DNA of 64,000 nucleotides from positions 434,001 through 498,000 of the forward strand of contig JAJSPD010000007.1 of NCBI GenBank assembly GCA_021307315.1, in the 5' to 3' direction. This document shows positions 33,755 through 44,600 of this stretch, in pieces. How positions within the stretch are numbered: the first letter of the stretch is position 1; each line of letters opens with the position of its first letter. Made by a program: the position numbers and the translations under genes. The stretch is from Bisporella sp. PMI_857 (Eukaryota > Ascomycota > Leotiomycetes > Helotiales > Helotiaceae). The notes under the pieces were generated by a model. The model was given only the letters and a program-made list of their open reading frames with translations, did not search any database and was not told where the DNA came from.

Positions 33755-34663
33755 TTACCTCCGAGCTGCTACAGTGGAAGATACAGTAGCTGTAGCTGTA
33801 GCACTTGAAGAAGTGGTAGTTCCACTGCCGCCTCCATCCTTGACCACCACGGCTTGTACAACCTGACCAAGAGAATTCGTGATAATATTGACCAACGCGT
33901 TAAGCGGCGAGTACAAATATGTCTTCTGGGTGAACCCACTACCGAGGTCTTTGATGGCTCCAGTAGCCGTCATGTTCGTCAAGTAGTCGCCAACGATGGT
34001 GCTAACAGTTCCAGTCGCGCCGCCTACAACCTGCTGCACAATATTACCCAAATTATCGATCAAGAAATTGAGCGTCGTTCCTCCTTGTGTGATGGAACCA
34101 AGCAATCCATCAACAACACCAACAACGGCATCAAGCAAGTCCCCAACTTCTTGAAGCGCGGTAAGAAGAAGTGGGTTGAGATCCAGAGAGTTGAAAACGC
34201 GCTCCACGATGGCAACAAGGTTCCCCAAGCGCACAGTGAGCTCAAGCTCAGCTCCAACATCAACGATGGTCAAGTTAACCTTTTCGATAGAGACCGCAAC
34301 ACCAGCATTGATGTTTACAAGACCGGCAACGGCGGCATTGAGATTGATATCTGCCTTCAAATTGTCCACATTCAACTCAATACGCCCGACGGACAGCTCT
34401 GGTACATGCAGGTACACATCCGGAGGCTCAGATCCATTCAGAACACCAGTTCCACCTGATATTGTTGAAGTTGTGCCATTTGTAGTTCGCGTAGTAGAAC
34501 TTCTGGTGCTCGACGGGCTCAGTGTCGGCGCAGGAGTCGTCTCCCCAACCGTGCTTGTAGGTTCTGCCGACGTATCTGTCACGGTGGGAGTTTGAGCGTA
34601 TGTTGATGCGATATTGAGGATGAAGAAGGCGAGCAAAGCTAGAAAAAACGAGCGTGACGCCAT
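33755..34663 (-). CDS. Secreted repetitive amphipathic protein, paralog 1
   Basis: Single exon, 302 aa, signal peptide MASRSFFLALLAFFILNIASTYA. A Ser/Thr-rich mucin-like stretch (about 25-75) precedes a domain starting PPDVYLHVPELSVG. That domain has alternating hydrophobic residues (RIELNVDNLKADINLNAAV, SIEKVNLTIVDVGAELELTV), then RVFNSLDLNPLL. The C-terminus is Ser/Thr/Ala-rich and could be a stalk, but I see no clear GPI signal. It is clearly homologous along its length to the protein at 35839, with which it forms a divergent pair. Family function is unknown to me; secretion or wall association is inferred. Confidence 0.85.
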   Translation of the reverse strand: MASRSFFLALLAFFILNIASTYAQTPTVTDTSAEPTSTVGETTPAPTLSPSSTRSSTTRTTNGTTSTISGGTGVLNGSEPPDVYLHVPELSVGRIELNVDNLKADINLNAAVAGLVNINAGVAVSIEKVNLTIVDVGAELELTVRLGNLVAIVERVFNSLDLNPLLLTALQEVGDLLDAVVGVVDGLLGSITQGGTTLNFLIDNLGNIVQQVVGGATGTVSTIVGDYLTNMTATGAIKDLGSGFTQKTYLYSPLNALVNIITNSLGQVVQAVVVKDGGGSGTTTSSSATATATVSSTVAARR

Positions 34664-35838
34664 GCTGCTTCACAAGAGCAAGTACAGACAACCGAAGAGA
34701 CGACGAGATGCGGTGGCCGATAGTTTTGATAAGTGCTCAACCTCGCAGCCCCTACCCAGGATCAACGCTCTTCATTTCGCTCTCCTAAACCGAATGCCGT
34801 CATCTGCATTTCAAACTCTTACAATTTTCCCAATATCAAGCTAATGGGCGAAAAACCTGTATTCGCTGGGAAATTTGATGCGGGCCGCTAACACTCCCCG
34901 ATGGTGGTGGCATTGCATTACCTGTACTGTACATGCTTGCATCCTTGGATAGATGGGGTGTTTGTGCTTTGGGAAGAGAAGCTGATTGGTGCTCTTCAGG
35001 TGTTAGAGGCCGATAAGTCAAAAGTATTCGATGAACCTGCTGTTTGGCGGGCCATTAGCGCCTACTGAACCCTGAGGTTGTGGGGTATATAAAGTTCTCG
35101 GTTAGTTCGGTAAGCCTTAATTGACATGCACTAATGTCAGGCACCGGGAAATCTCTGCCCCGCCCTGACAAAACCGGTTGTGCCCTTTGCTTTGCTTTGT
35201 TGCTGCATTTGCAATTCTTGTTTTGTCATATCGAATCATTATTTTTCTCTGCGAGAAGGTAGTCAAACTGGGTTGGGCTCATGGACCTGTCGCCTATCTA
35301 ATGGCAGCGGAACTTGAGCAGCGGAGAACCCTCCGTCGCGGATATTTGAGTTAATGATTGTGACGTTGATGTAGCGCCAATCCCGTCTAACCTAGGATCC
35401 ATCAAGCCTCCTTTTAGATGTGGAGATTTGACTCCATCGCCCGATGCATATTTTGGATGCGCAAGATGGGATTTCTCAATCCGCATGCAGTCTGCATGAA
35501 ACCTGATTTTGTTCAACGTTTCCTTGGAAACTTGAAATTGTCCCTTTTCCCGTCCCCCATATAGCTCAAACAGGATTCGTCCAATATAGCCCTCGGCAAA
35601 TTTTTAGCCCAACCAGTTCGTGCCGTTCTCCTCGATGCTGCATACAGCACAGTATCCCCTCAGATTGCATGGTGCAGGGTTGCTGAGAAAAATGACATCG
35701 TCAGAGGACCCCAGCTTGAATCGCGCGAACGCGTGCTCTACTCTCGCTCATTCAATTTCACCATATCTACGCCTGTCCCCACGGAAAACCGCCTCGAAGC
35801 AAGCGGCCTCCTGATCGCGGCTCAGCATTACACTCGTT
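34664..35838. other. Shared intergenic region of the divergent secreted paralogs
   Basis: 1.18 kb that should contain both promoters. A TATATAAAG box lies at 35086-35094 (+ orientation), 745 bp before the + strand gene, so it may serve an unseen transcript. No gene was found. Confidence 0.5.
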
Positions 35839-36746
35839 ATGGCTCGACTCTCCCTTCACGCTGTGCTCGCCCTCTGCTTCATTGTTGCCAGTCTCATCAG
35901 CGCGCAAACGTCCGCAGACTCTGATGGCTACATTGGCTACTCGCTCGAGCAGACTGGCGATCCCGAATCCGTCATCTATGCCACGAATTCTACAACCCCC
36001 AATGTCTCAACGACATATCCACCTCCAGACGTCTTCCTGAATGCCAGCGTGCACGTTGGCGAGATAAGTCTCGAGGTCGACAACATTACCGCGAAGGTCA
36101 ACCTTGACGCCCAGGTCCTCCAGTTGCTGCAGTTCAACGCCGGAGTTGAAGCCTCCATCGACCGGGTTTCCCTCTTGATCCAAGAAGTGAACGCTAAAGT
36201 CCTGCTGGAGGCTCGGCTCGGCAATATCCTGCTAATGGTCTCCAATGTCCTCGACTCGCTCGACCTGAATCCCATTCTCGCTACATTAGGCCAGACGCTC
36301 ACAGGCGTAGTCGACGACATCGGTGATGTACTCGGCGCCGACGCCTCTACAGCCAGCGTGGTCGAGAAACGCTCTTCCTACACTCTAACGCACAATATCC
36401 TTTACTCCGTGAACAACTATGCCGGCCAAACGCACACGAACCGCATCCTGGCGCAAAACGGAAGCATCATCGATCAATCCGTCGATAACCAGGGTGATGT
36501 GTACGCCGAAGTCACAGTAGGCTCTTACCTCCAGGACATGACGTTCAACGGGTATAACAGGACGGTGACCGGCCACGGAGAGGCCGTGAGGGAATTGGAG
36601 TATGTGTACACGCCGTTCCCAGGGTTGGAAGTCATTGCGGGGATATTTACGAACGTGAGGGGGAGGTGGTTGCGACGAGCCTGATTGCGGAGGCGAGAGG
36701 TGGAGGAAGCAGCACGGTTGCCGCTGACGAGGAGTTAAAGGCATAG
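35839..36746 (+). pseudogene. Secreted repetitive amphipathic protein, paralog 2, probable 3' frameshift
   Basis: As read the frame runs 35839-36684 (281 aa). Signal peptide MARLSLHAVLALCFIVASLISA, then the same domain as its neighbour: PPDVFLNASVHVGEISLEVD, SIDRVSLLIQEVNAKVLLEA and VLDSLDLNPIL. A possible Kex2 site (VEKR/SSYT) follows, then VGSYLQDMTFNG aligning with VGDYLTNMTATG. The current C-terminus (…FTNVRGRWLRRA) departs from the paralog right after a G5 run at 36659-36663. The next frame carries a homologous tail (GEVVATSLIAEARGGGSS) and stops at 36746. A single missing G is the simplest explanation, real or a sequencing error. Confidence 0.75.
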
Positions 36747-37002
36747 TTGCTTCATATTTGTATATGAGCTATATATAATACCCAAATTTCTCTAGTTGTC
36801 TTGCGCGCTCTAAAAATCCATCAACCGAAGACCGCAGATCTGAGACTCATGGTAAAACGCTTTGGATCTTTTCCGTGTCCCTTATATGCCATTAATAATA
36901 TACATCAAGAAAAAAATGGGTATATCAGGCGAACTCCGCGTCGACTCCCGCATAAATACACGCTCTCTCTCCTCCCCCACCCTTTCCTCCCATCAACCAT
37001 CA

Positions 37003-38284
37003 TCACGACGCAGGCAATTCGGTCCTCCTATACGGCTCATATGGACTGGCGGCATACAAGCTATCCGTCCCCTGCGGGGTGGCGACGCTCGGGCTCGAAT
37101 GCAGCTCCACAGGGGACGTCTGGACCGGCGGTCCTCCATATTTATGATCCATGACCGGGGCGCCCGCGCCCACGCTCGAGCCCTCCAGCTCCGGGTTCAC
37201 GACCCGATACCTTTTCCGCGCGCGATACCAGAGACCGAACGCCAACGCCGCGAGCGCGATCACCACGATCGGGACCCCAATGCCGATGCCGATTTTCGCG
37301 CCGGTGCTGAGCCCGCCGCCGCCCGATGAGGGCGAACCTGTATTGGTTGGTGCGCTGGTATCAGATGTCGATGTGCCTGTCGTTGTCTGAGAAGTAGTTG
37401 TGGAGGTGGAGGTAGGAGGTGTAGCGAAGAGTTTCAGATCCGAGCTCTGCCACCATACTGGGATTCCGTCGCCAAAAAGTGTATAGGGATCTTCTGTGGT
37501 ATAGGTTGTTGTTCTAAGATTTGTCCCGGAACCGTCTGTTCCAATGAATTTTTGGCCGTCCCAATCCGGTTTTTTGTAGACAAAGGTTGTACGAGCAAGC
37601 GCGAGCGATTGGCATTGGTGCCCGAGGCCCGCGTATGTGTAACCACTGATGAGAGTGAGATGAGATGGCTGGGTAGATATGAATGGTTTAAATAGGATAC
37701 TCACGATGGACAGCATACATAGGCTGTTGTTTCGGAGTCTAACGGAATTTGTGTCGGTATCCCTGATGAGCCGATTCCCAGCTGTGTGGATAGCTTCGTC
37801 GCTTGCTGCCAGCCTTGCGGACATTGCGCAGGAGAGTCTATCCAGATTGTCTGAGTATGCTGTTCAAAATAATGCATTGCGCATCACTCACAGTAATAAA
37901 AATTCCATCCCCCGGACGCATTAACGTTTCTCGTCTCTGGGTAACACGCTGAATCGAAATACCCGTTACCGCGATGACCAAAGTACATATTCGAGCTGTA
38001 TGTTAAAGTGGACAGACATGATGCTGGTGGGGTGAACGTGGTATACACAGCTCCACGATTGTAATCAGAAATCACTGACGCGTCGGTGAAGGTGACTGTC
38101 GACCTCGACGACGATGTCGACGTCGACGTGGATTCACTTGTCATTTTCGCTGCTGGTGATGGAAGAGAAGGGCAGCGAAAAGGACTTCCATTGCAATTAG
38201 AGGACGAGTTAGGGAAATGTGCTAATATCACGTAAATGCTAGGGTCAGGCCAGCTCAAACATTTCTCGTCCTTGTCGTAGCACG
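37003..38284 (-). CDS. Cys-rich, Ser/Thr-rich single-pass surface protein (sensor-like); 5' exon not found
   Basis: Exons complement(37003..37645, 37705..37837, 37892..38284) splice in frame with introns of 54 and 59 nt. The ectodomain is Cys-rich (CYDKDEKC near the start; CLSTLTYSSNMYFG; GNGYFDSACYP; YYYSPAQCPQGWQQ; TTAYVCCPSGYTYA). A Ser/Thr stalk, one helix (IGIGIGVPIVVIALAALAFG) and a cytoplasmic tail with WYRARKRYR and Tyr/Pro motifs follow. This layout is common among uncharacterised fungal surface proteins resembling Wsc/Mid2 sensors, but I see no true WSC domain. The first coding exon with a signal peptide must lie upstream of 38284 and was not identified. Confidence 0.7.
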
Positions 38285-38848
38285 CTAGAAGAAGTTATGA
38301 AGTCGTTCATTGGAGGCTCGCTTCAAAAAAGGGGTGGAAGCGACAGGCGCTGGGGGCTGGAGATCCACTTATTACTGTATGGAGCTTAGTGTAGCTTCAA
38401 GATACTCAGCCTCTCTGCGGCACAGTATAAGCTCAGGCAATCTTGATTTGTAACCCGAAATAGCATATCTCCGTAAACCAATTGCTTCTTCAGTACAAAC
38501 CCCGCATGTTGAGACAGCTCTTTTCAAACGTTTCAAGAAATAAGGCACAAATTCTGAAAACTGGGGCTGCACTAAGAAAAATAAAGGAAGTTCATTTGCT
38601 AAATCGCGATTCTGATAGGAGGCATACCCTATGCAAAATCTCAGAAGGATCTTGCCCAGGCTGTCATCAATACATATCTTTAAACCAAACGAAAGATGAA
38701 CATCAAGTCCAAGTCATCGTACGTAAAGCATCACATGTAAAACCAAAATATCGTTCATCAACACGCAAAGCAACTCTCTCAAACCAAATGGATAACTGAA
38801 AGGTGATTCGGGACGAACGGCTGCGGGGATTTGATACTCGAAAATACT
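38285..38848. other. Divergent region between surface protein (−) and DUF676 gene (+)
   Basis: 564 bp. It should include the unidentified first exon of the minus-strand gene. Other open stretches are uninformative. Confidence 0.4.
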
Positions 38849-39908
38849 ATGAAGCAATTCATCCAGAAATTTGCTCCGAGGAAGGCACCCCAAAAAGACA
38901 ATCAATCGAGAAAGACGCCGTCTCCTCTGTCCACTGACAAGCATGGGCTGAAATTGGTGTATGAAAGTACTACACCTTCTGTCGAGTGAGTTTTCAAGAA
39001 GATTTGGAGGATAGGTGTCTGATCAGAGAGCAGTATCGTAGCTATCCATGGGCATGGCGGCCATTGGAAGAAGTCATGGATTTACACACAACCGGATGGA
39101 TCAGACATCTTCTGGTTGCAGGATCTCGTGCCGGCAGTATTACCTAGTTCAAGAATTCTCTCCTTTGGCTATGATGCCTCGAATGCATTATCCTCGGCTG
39201 TGCAGGATATTGCCTCTGAGTTCTTGAATGATATCATGAAATTGCGTTGTGACAGGAATGTCAGTACGTAATCCTAATCCAAGATCCACCGTCTGTTGGC
39301 CTCTGATCAGACAGAAGGGAGACCTCTTATATTCATCGCTCATAGTTTCGGCGGCCTGTTGATAAAAGGCGTATGTTGCATCTATCCGTAAATCCAATTC
39401 CTGCAAGTACTGTGGGTATATAGGCTCTTGGAACATGTGTACAATCGTTACAAGCTTTCGGCGACCTCAGATCATCAATTCATGCCATTCTCTTCTTGGG
39501 TGTGCCGAAGAGCGTCGAGGCATCGTTTGGCAACCTCGGTAATATGGCACTGGAGGCAGATGATCTCTCAGATCCGCCTTTGATAGTGGCGTTGAAACGT
39601 GATGTCCGGTGGTTGCAAGAAATGAACGAAGAATACAACAAGATCAATAATGAGTTCATTGAGATTTACTTCACTGAGACTGACGGCTCATCCGGCATCC
39701 AACCGGAGGTGAGCAGAGTAGCCGTCACGGGTGTAAACACAATTAATGACAAATATAGGTATCAACGGTAGATTCGGAATCAGTAAAAGTGATCCCACTC
39801 AATAAGACTCATGGTGCAATGATCCGCTTTCCGTCAGCGGACGATGAGGACTTCAAGAAGGTTGGGCACTCCTTGGTGGAGGTGTACCAACATTTGCAAA
39901 GAATATAG
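38849..39908 (+). CDS. DUF676-like serine hydrolase (lipase-type alpha/beta hydrolase)
   Basis: CDS join(38849..38985, 39031..39259, 39311..39370, 39424..39708, 39759..39908), 286 aa, four introns of 45-53 nt. A basic N-terminus (MKQFIQKFAPRKAP) leads to GLKLVYES and the oxyanion-region motif VAIHGHGGHWKKSW. RILSFGYDAS follows, then the nucleophile in FIAHSFGGLLIKG, AILFLGVPKS and a C-terminal His in LNKTHGAMIRFPSADDEDF. This is the hydrolase domain often found as the N-terminal effector of fungal NLR/STAND proteins; here it stands alone. It probably acts on lipid or ester substrates. Intron 1 needs the distal AG in CAG-AGAG. The gene looks intact. Confidence 0.82.
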
Positions 39909-40561
39909 GCCCCGCAGATTCTCAGGTCTTATATGAAGGTCCTTACTATGCTACAATGCACCTGCCATATGCCTCTCTGGTGCGCGCCAAATGCCGACGT
40001 GTTCCGGAATCAGAAACGGAAAAAGGCTCTTGGATTGTCTAATCAGCAGCGATCTCCGCGCTCTTAGGTTGCAAATGCGCCCCAAGTCTCAAATACCGTG
40101 GGAGTCTAGTGCACAGCGGATACCAAGCCATGCCTAGTATAGAGTATTTTCGAGCTACTGGGGTTGTTTGTTGTTGTAGATCGGAGGCGCATGTTCACCA
40201 CAAGATCCCGATTGCGGAAAGGACTATTTTACCAAGAGTAATTGCATTCACCATAAGCGATAGGTTCCAATGGCAAGTAGGCCACAATCAAGCTTTCCCG
40301 TCTTTCCGATTAACAAGAAGACTAACCAGGCAAAACATAAACAGAGGGGCGGGAGCATCCGCACTGAGGGGTTTGAAGGGCGAGCGGGGTTTCCGGCCAA
40401 GTCTCGGACATTTCCCGGTATGGTGATTGGAACCATCACTTCCATTACTTCAATGACTTTACATCACAGCTGTTCTCTTGTCTTCCTATAAAGCTTCATT
40501 CTTCTCTCATACACTCCATAACCATCAATTGCACATCTATACCATAATCCTTGTTTTCAAA
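39909..40561. other. Intergenic, upstream of cyanase
   Basis: 653 bp; presumed 3' UTR of the DUF676 gene and cyanase promoter. No gene is seen. Confidence 0.5.
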
Positions 40562-41173
40562 ATGGCAGACAAACCCGTCATCGCAACTCTTGATGTTTGT
40601 GCCCCTCACTACCCCGCGATTCCATACAACCCCCATTCTAACATCTACAGAGCTCAATCGTCAATCGCCTCCCCAATTCCTCGCAAACTCTCTTCGCAGC
40701 CAAAGCCGCCCAATCCCTAACCTTCGAAGCCATTGCCTCCGCCCTCGGCCGTTCCGAAGTCGCCGTCGCCGCGCTCTTCTACGGACAAGCGCAAGCCTCC
40801 CCCGCCGACATCAAAGCCCTCTCCTCCATCCTGCACATAGATGAATCCATCCTTGTTTCCCAGCTCTCCGGATACCCAGACCGGGGACACTCAGCGCCTA
40901 TGCCGCCAGTTGAGCCGTTGATTTATAGATTGTATGAGATTGTGCAGAACTATGGGTATGCGTATAAGGCGGTGCTGAACGAGAAGTTTGGGGACGGCAT
41001 TATGAGCGCGATTAGCTTTAGCACGAAGGTTGAGAAGGAGACTGATGAGCAAGGCACTTGGGCTGTTATTACACTTAGAGGAAAGTGGTGAGTACTGTTT
41101 CTTTTGGTTTTGATACGATTATAAGTAGGGACTTAGCTAATGCTTTTGCAGGTTGCCGTACAGCCGATTCTAG
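40562..41173 (+). CDS. cynS: Cyanate hydratase (cyanase)
   Basis: CDS join(40562..40594, 40651..41087, 41152..41173), 163 aa. The first exon (11 codons) and last exon (22 nt, ending LPYSRF) are very short. The N-terminal helix bundle is [51 protein letters not shown]. The catalytic domain has [20 protein letters not shown], then [17 protein letters not shown] and [10 protein letters not shown]. The catalytic Arg, Glu (both in YRLYEIV) and Ser (in MSAISF) are present. The enzyme turns cyanate and bicarbonate into ammonia and CO2; cytosolic. Intron 1 has donor GTTTGT and branch TCTAACA. The symbol is that of the bacterial family name. Confidence 0.95.
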
Positions 41174-41659
41174 AGATTTGTATAATCCTCTGTTACGTAG
41201 ATCGACGTTCAATGTACATAGACACAGACTCCGTTCAAGTTTCGTGCAAAAACTGTTATGTAATGGAGTGTAACCTTTGGCTTTATAACGCTTTCTACTC
41301 GTGCGTCCCATTCGTCTGCATGCACTTGGAGGAGCCTCGCGTGGAAACAGTAATGCCACAAGGGCATCGGCCGTAGGACTTTTTTTAACATGCAAGTCCT
41401 GATGATATGGGTCATTCGGCGCTATAAGCTTCCCACAAATCGACAAATCATCTTGCAGGCCGAGGTCGATCCCGCTAAAAGTGGCCGCCAATAGTCCGAA
41501 AAGAGGATAGCCAATTGTGAGGCTGAATGAGGCGCAAATAGATTCGGTGACAATAAAGCTGCCAGAATATCTTCGATGACTGCGACGTGTCTGGGTTGTG
41601 AGTTATGATTTTTACTTCTTTTCCAAGTGACGACCTTCTGCTTCAACATCGGGTTGTTG
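41174..41659. other. Intergenic between cyanase and the TPR-ankyrin-CorA gene
   Basis: 486 bp with no gene recognised. Confidence 0.5.
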
Positions 41660-44600
41660 ATGTCGAGGATCCTCACAAAGAACAGTCTATGTGAGGGACC
41701 ACCAGTCGAGTGGTCAAAGCGGCCTGAGTTCGTGCTCCACAGCTAAGCGACAACCCTAAAGTCGGTCATGTCAGCGACTTCAGCAAGACGCAGCTCCATT
41801 GGTACTCTACCCCTAAGAAATACGATGGAAGAAGGGATTTGACTTTAGCAGTCGCTTTACGTGGGAGTCAAGACGACGCTAGGAGCCCTGCGCACTCCAT
41901 AAGAAGCTCATTCAGCTCGCCAGAAGCCGAGATTACATTCTTCGAAGCGGAAGTAGAAAGACTAAAAGTCCTCCCAGACAATCCTCATAGGTTTTTTAAA
42001 GCTCTATTGATTCTAGCAAATGCATACCTCACAGTTGAGCGATTCGAAGATGCAGAGCCACTTCTTCTCCGCGTCCGAGAACAGATGGTGAAGCTGTGGG
42101 GTTGGGATCATATATGTACTCAGAGCTGTGTGACAAGCCTGACAAAACTATTTGTGTCCAAAGATAATCTGGACGATGCCCAGACGCTTTACACGGAAGC
42201 ACTGAAAGGCACACGCCGAGCGGTTGGATCCGAGCATCCTTGGACATCGCAATTGCAAAATAACAATGCCTGCTTCTGCATCAATAGGAATGACTTAAGC
42301 ACGGCAGAGACCCTGCTTCGTCAAGCTGTGCGGGCAAAATCAACTGTCTTTGGTCCCAATCATGGGAACACTCTGAAAACTAAGTGTAATCTAGCATTAG
42401 TGTCATATCTCTCAGACGGAGCTTCAGCAGCTTTAGAAGCTGAGCTTCTATCGATCCTTGCTGGATTAAAGGAGGCATGGGGCGAGAATAACGGCGAAAC
42501 CAAAGCTGTTGCAAAGCAACTTATTAGTCTTTACTTTGAGACCGAGAATGCTGCGGCCGGTCATCAACTCTGTAGAGACTTGAAGCTAGACCGTAAGTTT
42601 TTGAACCTTATTCCGTATCTCAATACATCCTCTCGAGACGAATATTTTGTCAAGACTCAAGAGCAAGGTAAAACGTCGATAATACTTGTCTCGATGTTAC
42701 CTGGTTCAGATCTTTCATCGATAAGATTGTGCATTTTTTTTACGTGCATATAACCCTTCTAAAAAAAATTCTAGCTTCGATCAAGAATGAGATATGTATA
42801 ACGCACCCAGACCACTACATTCCTCTTCCAGGGAAGATTCGAGATCGACGAAACGAATCGACCCCTCAAAAGCTCAACGAAATTTTGTCGATAATTGGGC
42901 CAGAATACGGAAAGGACGCCGTGAAAGCCCTTAATTGGACGCGCGAAAAGATTATGAAGTGGACGGGGATAGGCGTCACAGAGTTTGCAGATCTAATTGG
43001 AGTACCCAGAATTTTCGACTGGGGTAATCTTACTGATGCTAGAGAACTGCTGAAAGAAGCGGCTATACTAGGCCATGAAGCGACTGTTCGCATGCTGCTA
43101 GGAAAAGGAGATCAGGTCAAAGACAAAAAAACCTTCGAAGCTGATGTTGTCCAGGCCTTGCACTATAGCTGTTTTTATGATAATGAATGGGTAGTTAGAG
43201 CATGTTTAGAATATGTGTCTGATGTCAACGCAGCCGATGTGACAGGTCAGACGGCCTTACACAAGGCCGCCCAGCAAGGCAACGAATGGGTCGTGGCGGC
43301 GCTTCTTGAGTTTGGTGCTGACTTAGATAAACGGGACATTTTGGGAATTACGCCTCTCGATGCTGCGCTCGCGCAAGGTAATGATGCGGTCGTTCGTTTA
43401 TTCATGAAGAATCGAGGTGCTCTGATAGCGAGCTCGAAGTCGACCCCAGATGCCCTTCTTGCTCCAGTCTATAGTGTTGAGGCTCCCGCTCTGGATAGGT
43501 TTACTGGCATGAATGCTACGACCGTAGATTTCTATGTCGAATTAAGCACGGAAGGATACGAGGAGCATCGGGTCACGCAGACCGCAGTTGAGACTCTTGT
43601 TTGGGGCGAGAATTTCGGCCGTAATGATGACAGCGAAAGGAGATCCAAAAGCTCTCATATTTCGAGTGATTTAGTACCCAAAGCAGCTTCTGTCGAGCCG
43701 GACTTCAAATGGATTCATATCCCAGCAAATAATGTGAGTGTTCTCCACTCAGAGCTTGGGAGTTGACTGACATCTTTAGATGCTGTGGGTCGAGGTAAGC
43801 ATTAGCATTACTACAGATTCGGGGCTCTCGGCATTAGAACTAACCAGTTTAATTTTCAAGGCTCTCATGGCAAAGCTCTACGCTGAACATGACAAAAAGT
43901 CTGCGGCACCAGATTTGATGAAGCCTGAGTTATGGTCTGATAAACAGCATCGATCTGAGGAGTTCACCGTGCATAGTCGGTTTATGAAACCGTCATGTCG
44001 ATATATTCAAGAAGGTCAGTCCTGATAGAATATGCCATTACTCATTGCTTTATTATTAATGAATACCTCATAGCTAACGCTCCACGTGAAAACCTTGTGC
44101 TCTTTGTGAGTCGATGTGGTTTGAACTCGTTGAGAACTCAATTTTAACTAAGACTTAGATGCCTTATATTCATTGGGAATTGGAAGATGCCAGAAATGTG
44201 ATGTCTGGCCATGTCAAACGTCTCCAGAAATTATATGACGAACAAGCGAAGGAGACTGTCAAGCAATTGGCATTAGACTATTTTATGGAACTTATGAAGA
44301 AAGACAAAAAAGAACGACCAGGCGATGTGTTATCCCCATCCACGGAACCGGATGTGTTACTACTCGAAGATTATTTATTCAATGACCCACCATTACATAT
44401 CCGACGGACTTTAGATCAGTTCCATTACTATACGACAGATAACACGGATGTTCGGGACTCAGATCAAGTAATCTCAAGGTATTTGCGGAGAAAATTTCCG
44501 GAACAGCCGGTTCCACTTGTGATGATAGACCAATTGTGGATGTGGGTGATTGATGATAGTCAGTATAGATTTCGCCTCATCTTTCAAACATTATTAGAGA

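Noticed and set aside
41696..41760. tRNA-like A-box (GTCGAGTGGTCAAAGCGG)
   Set aside because: No paired anticodon arm or T-arm with GGTTCGA follows; better explained as the 5' region of the CorA-fusion gene.
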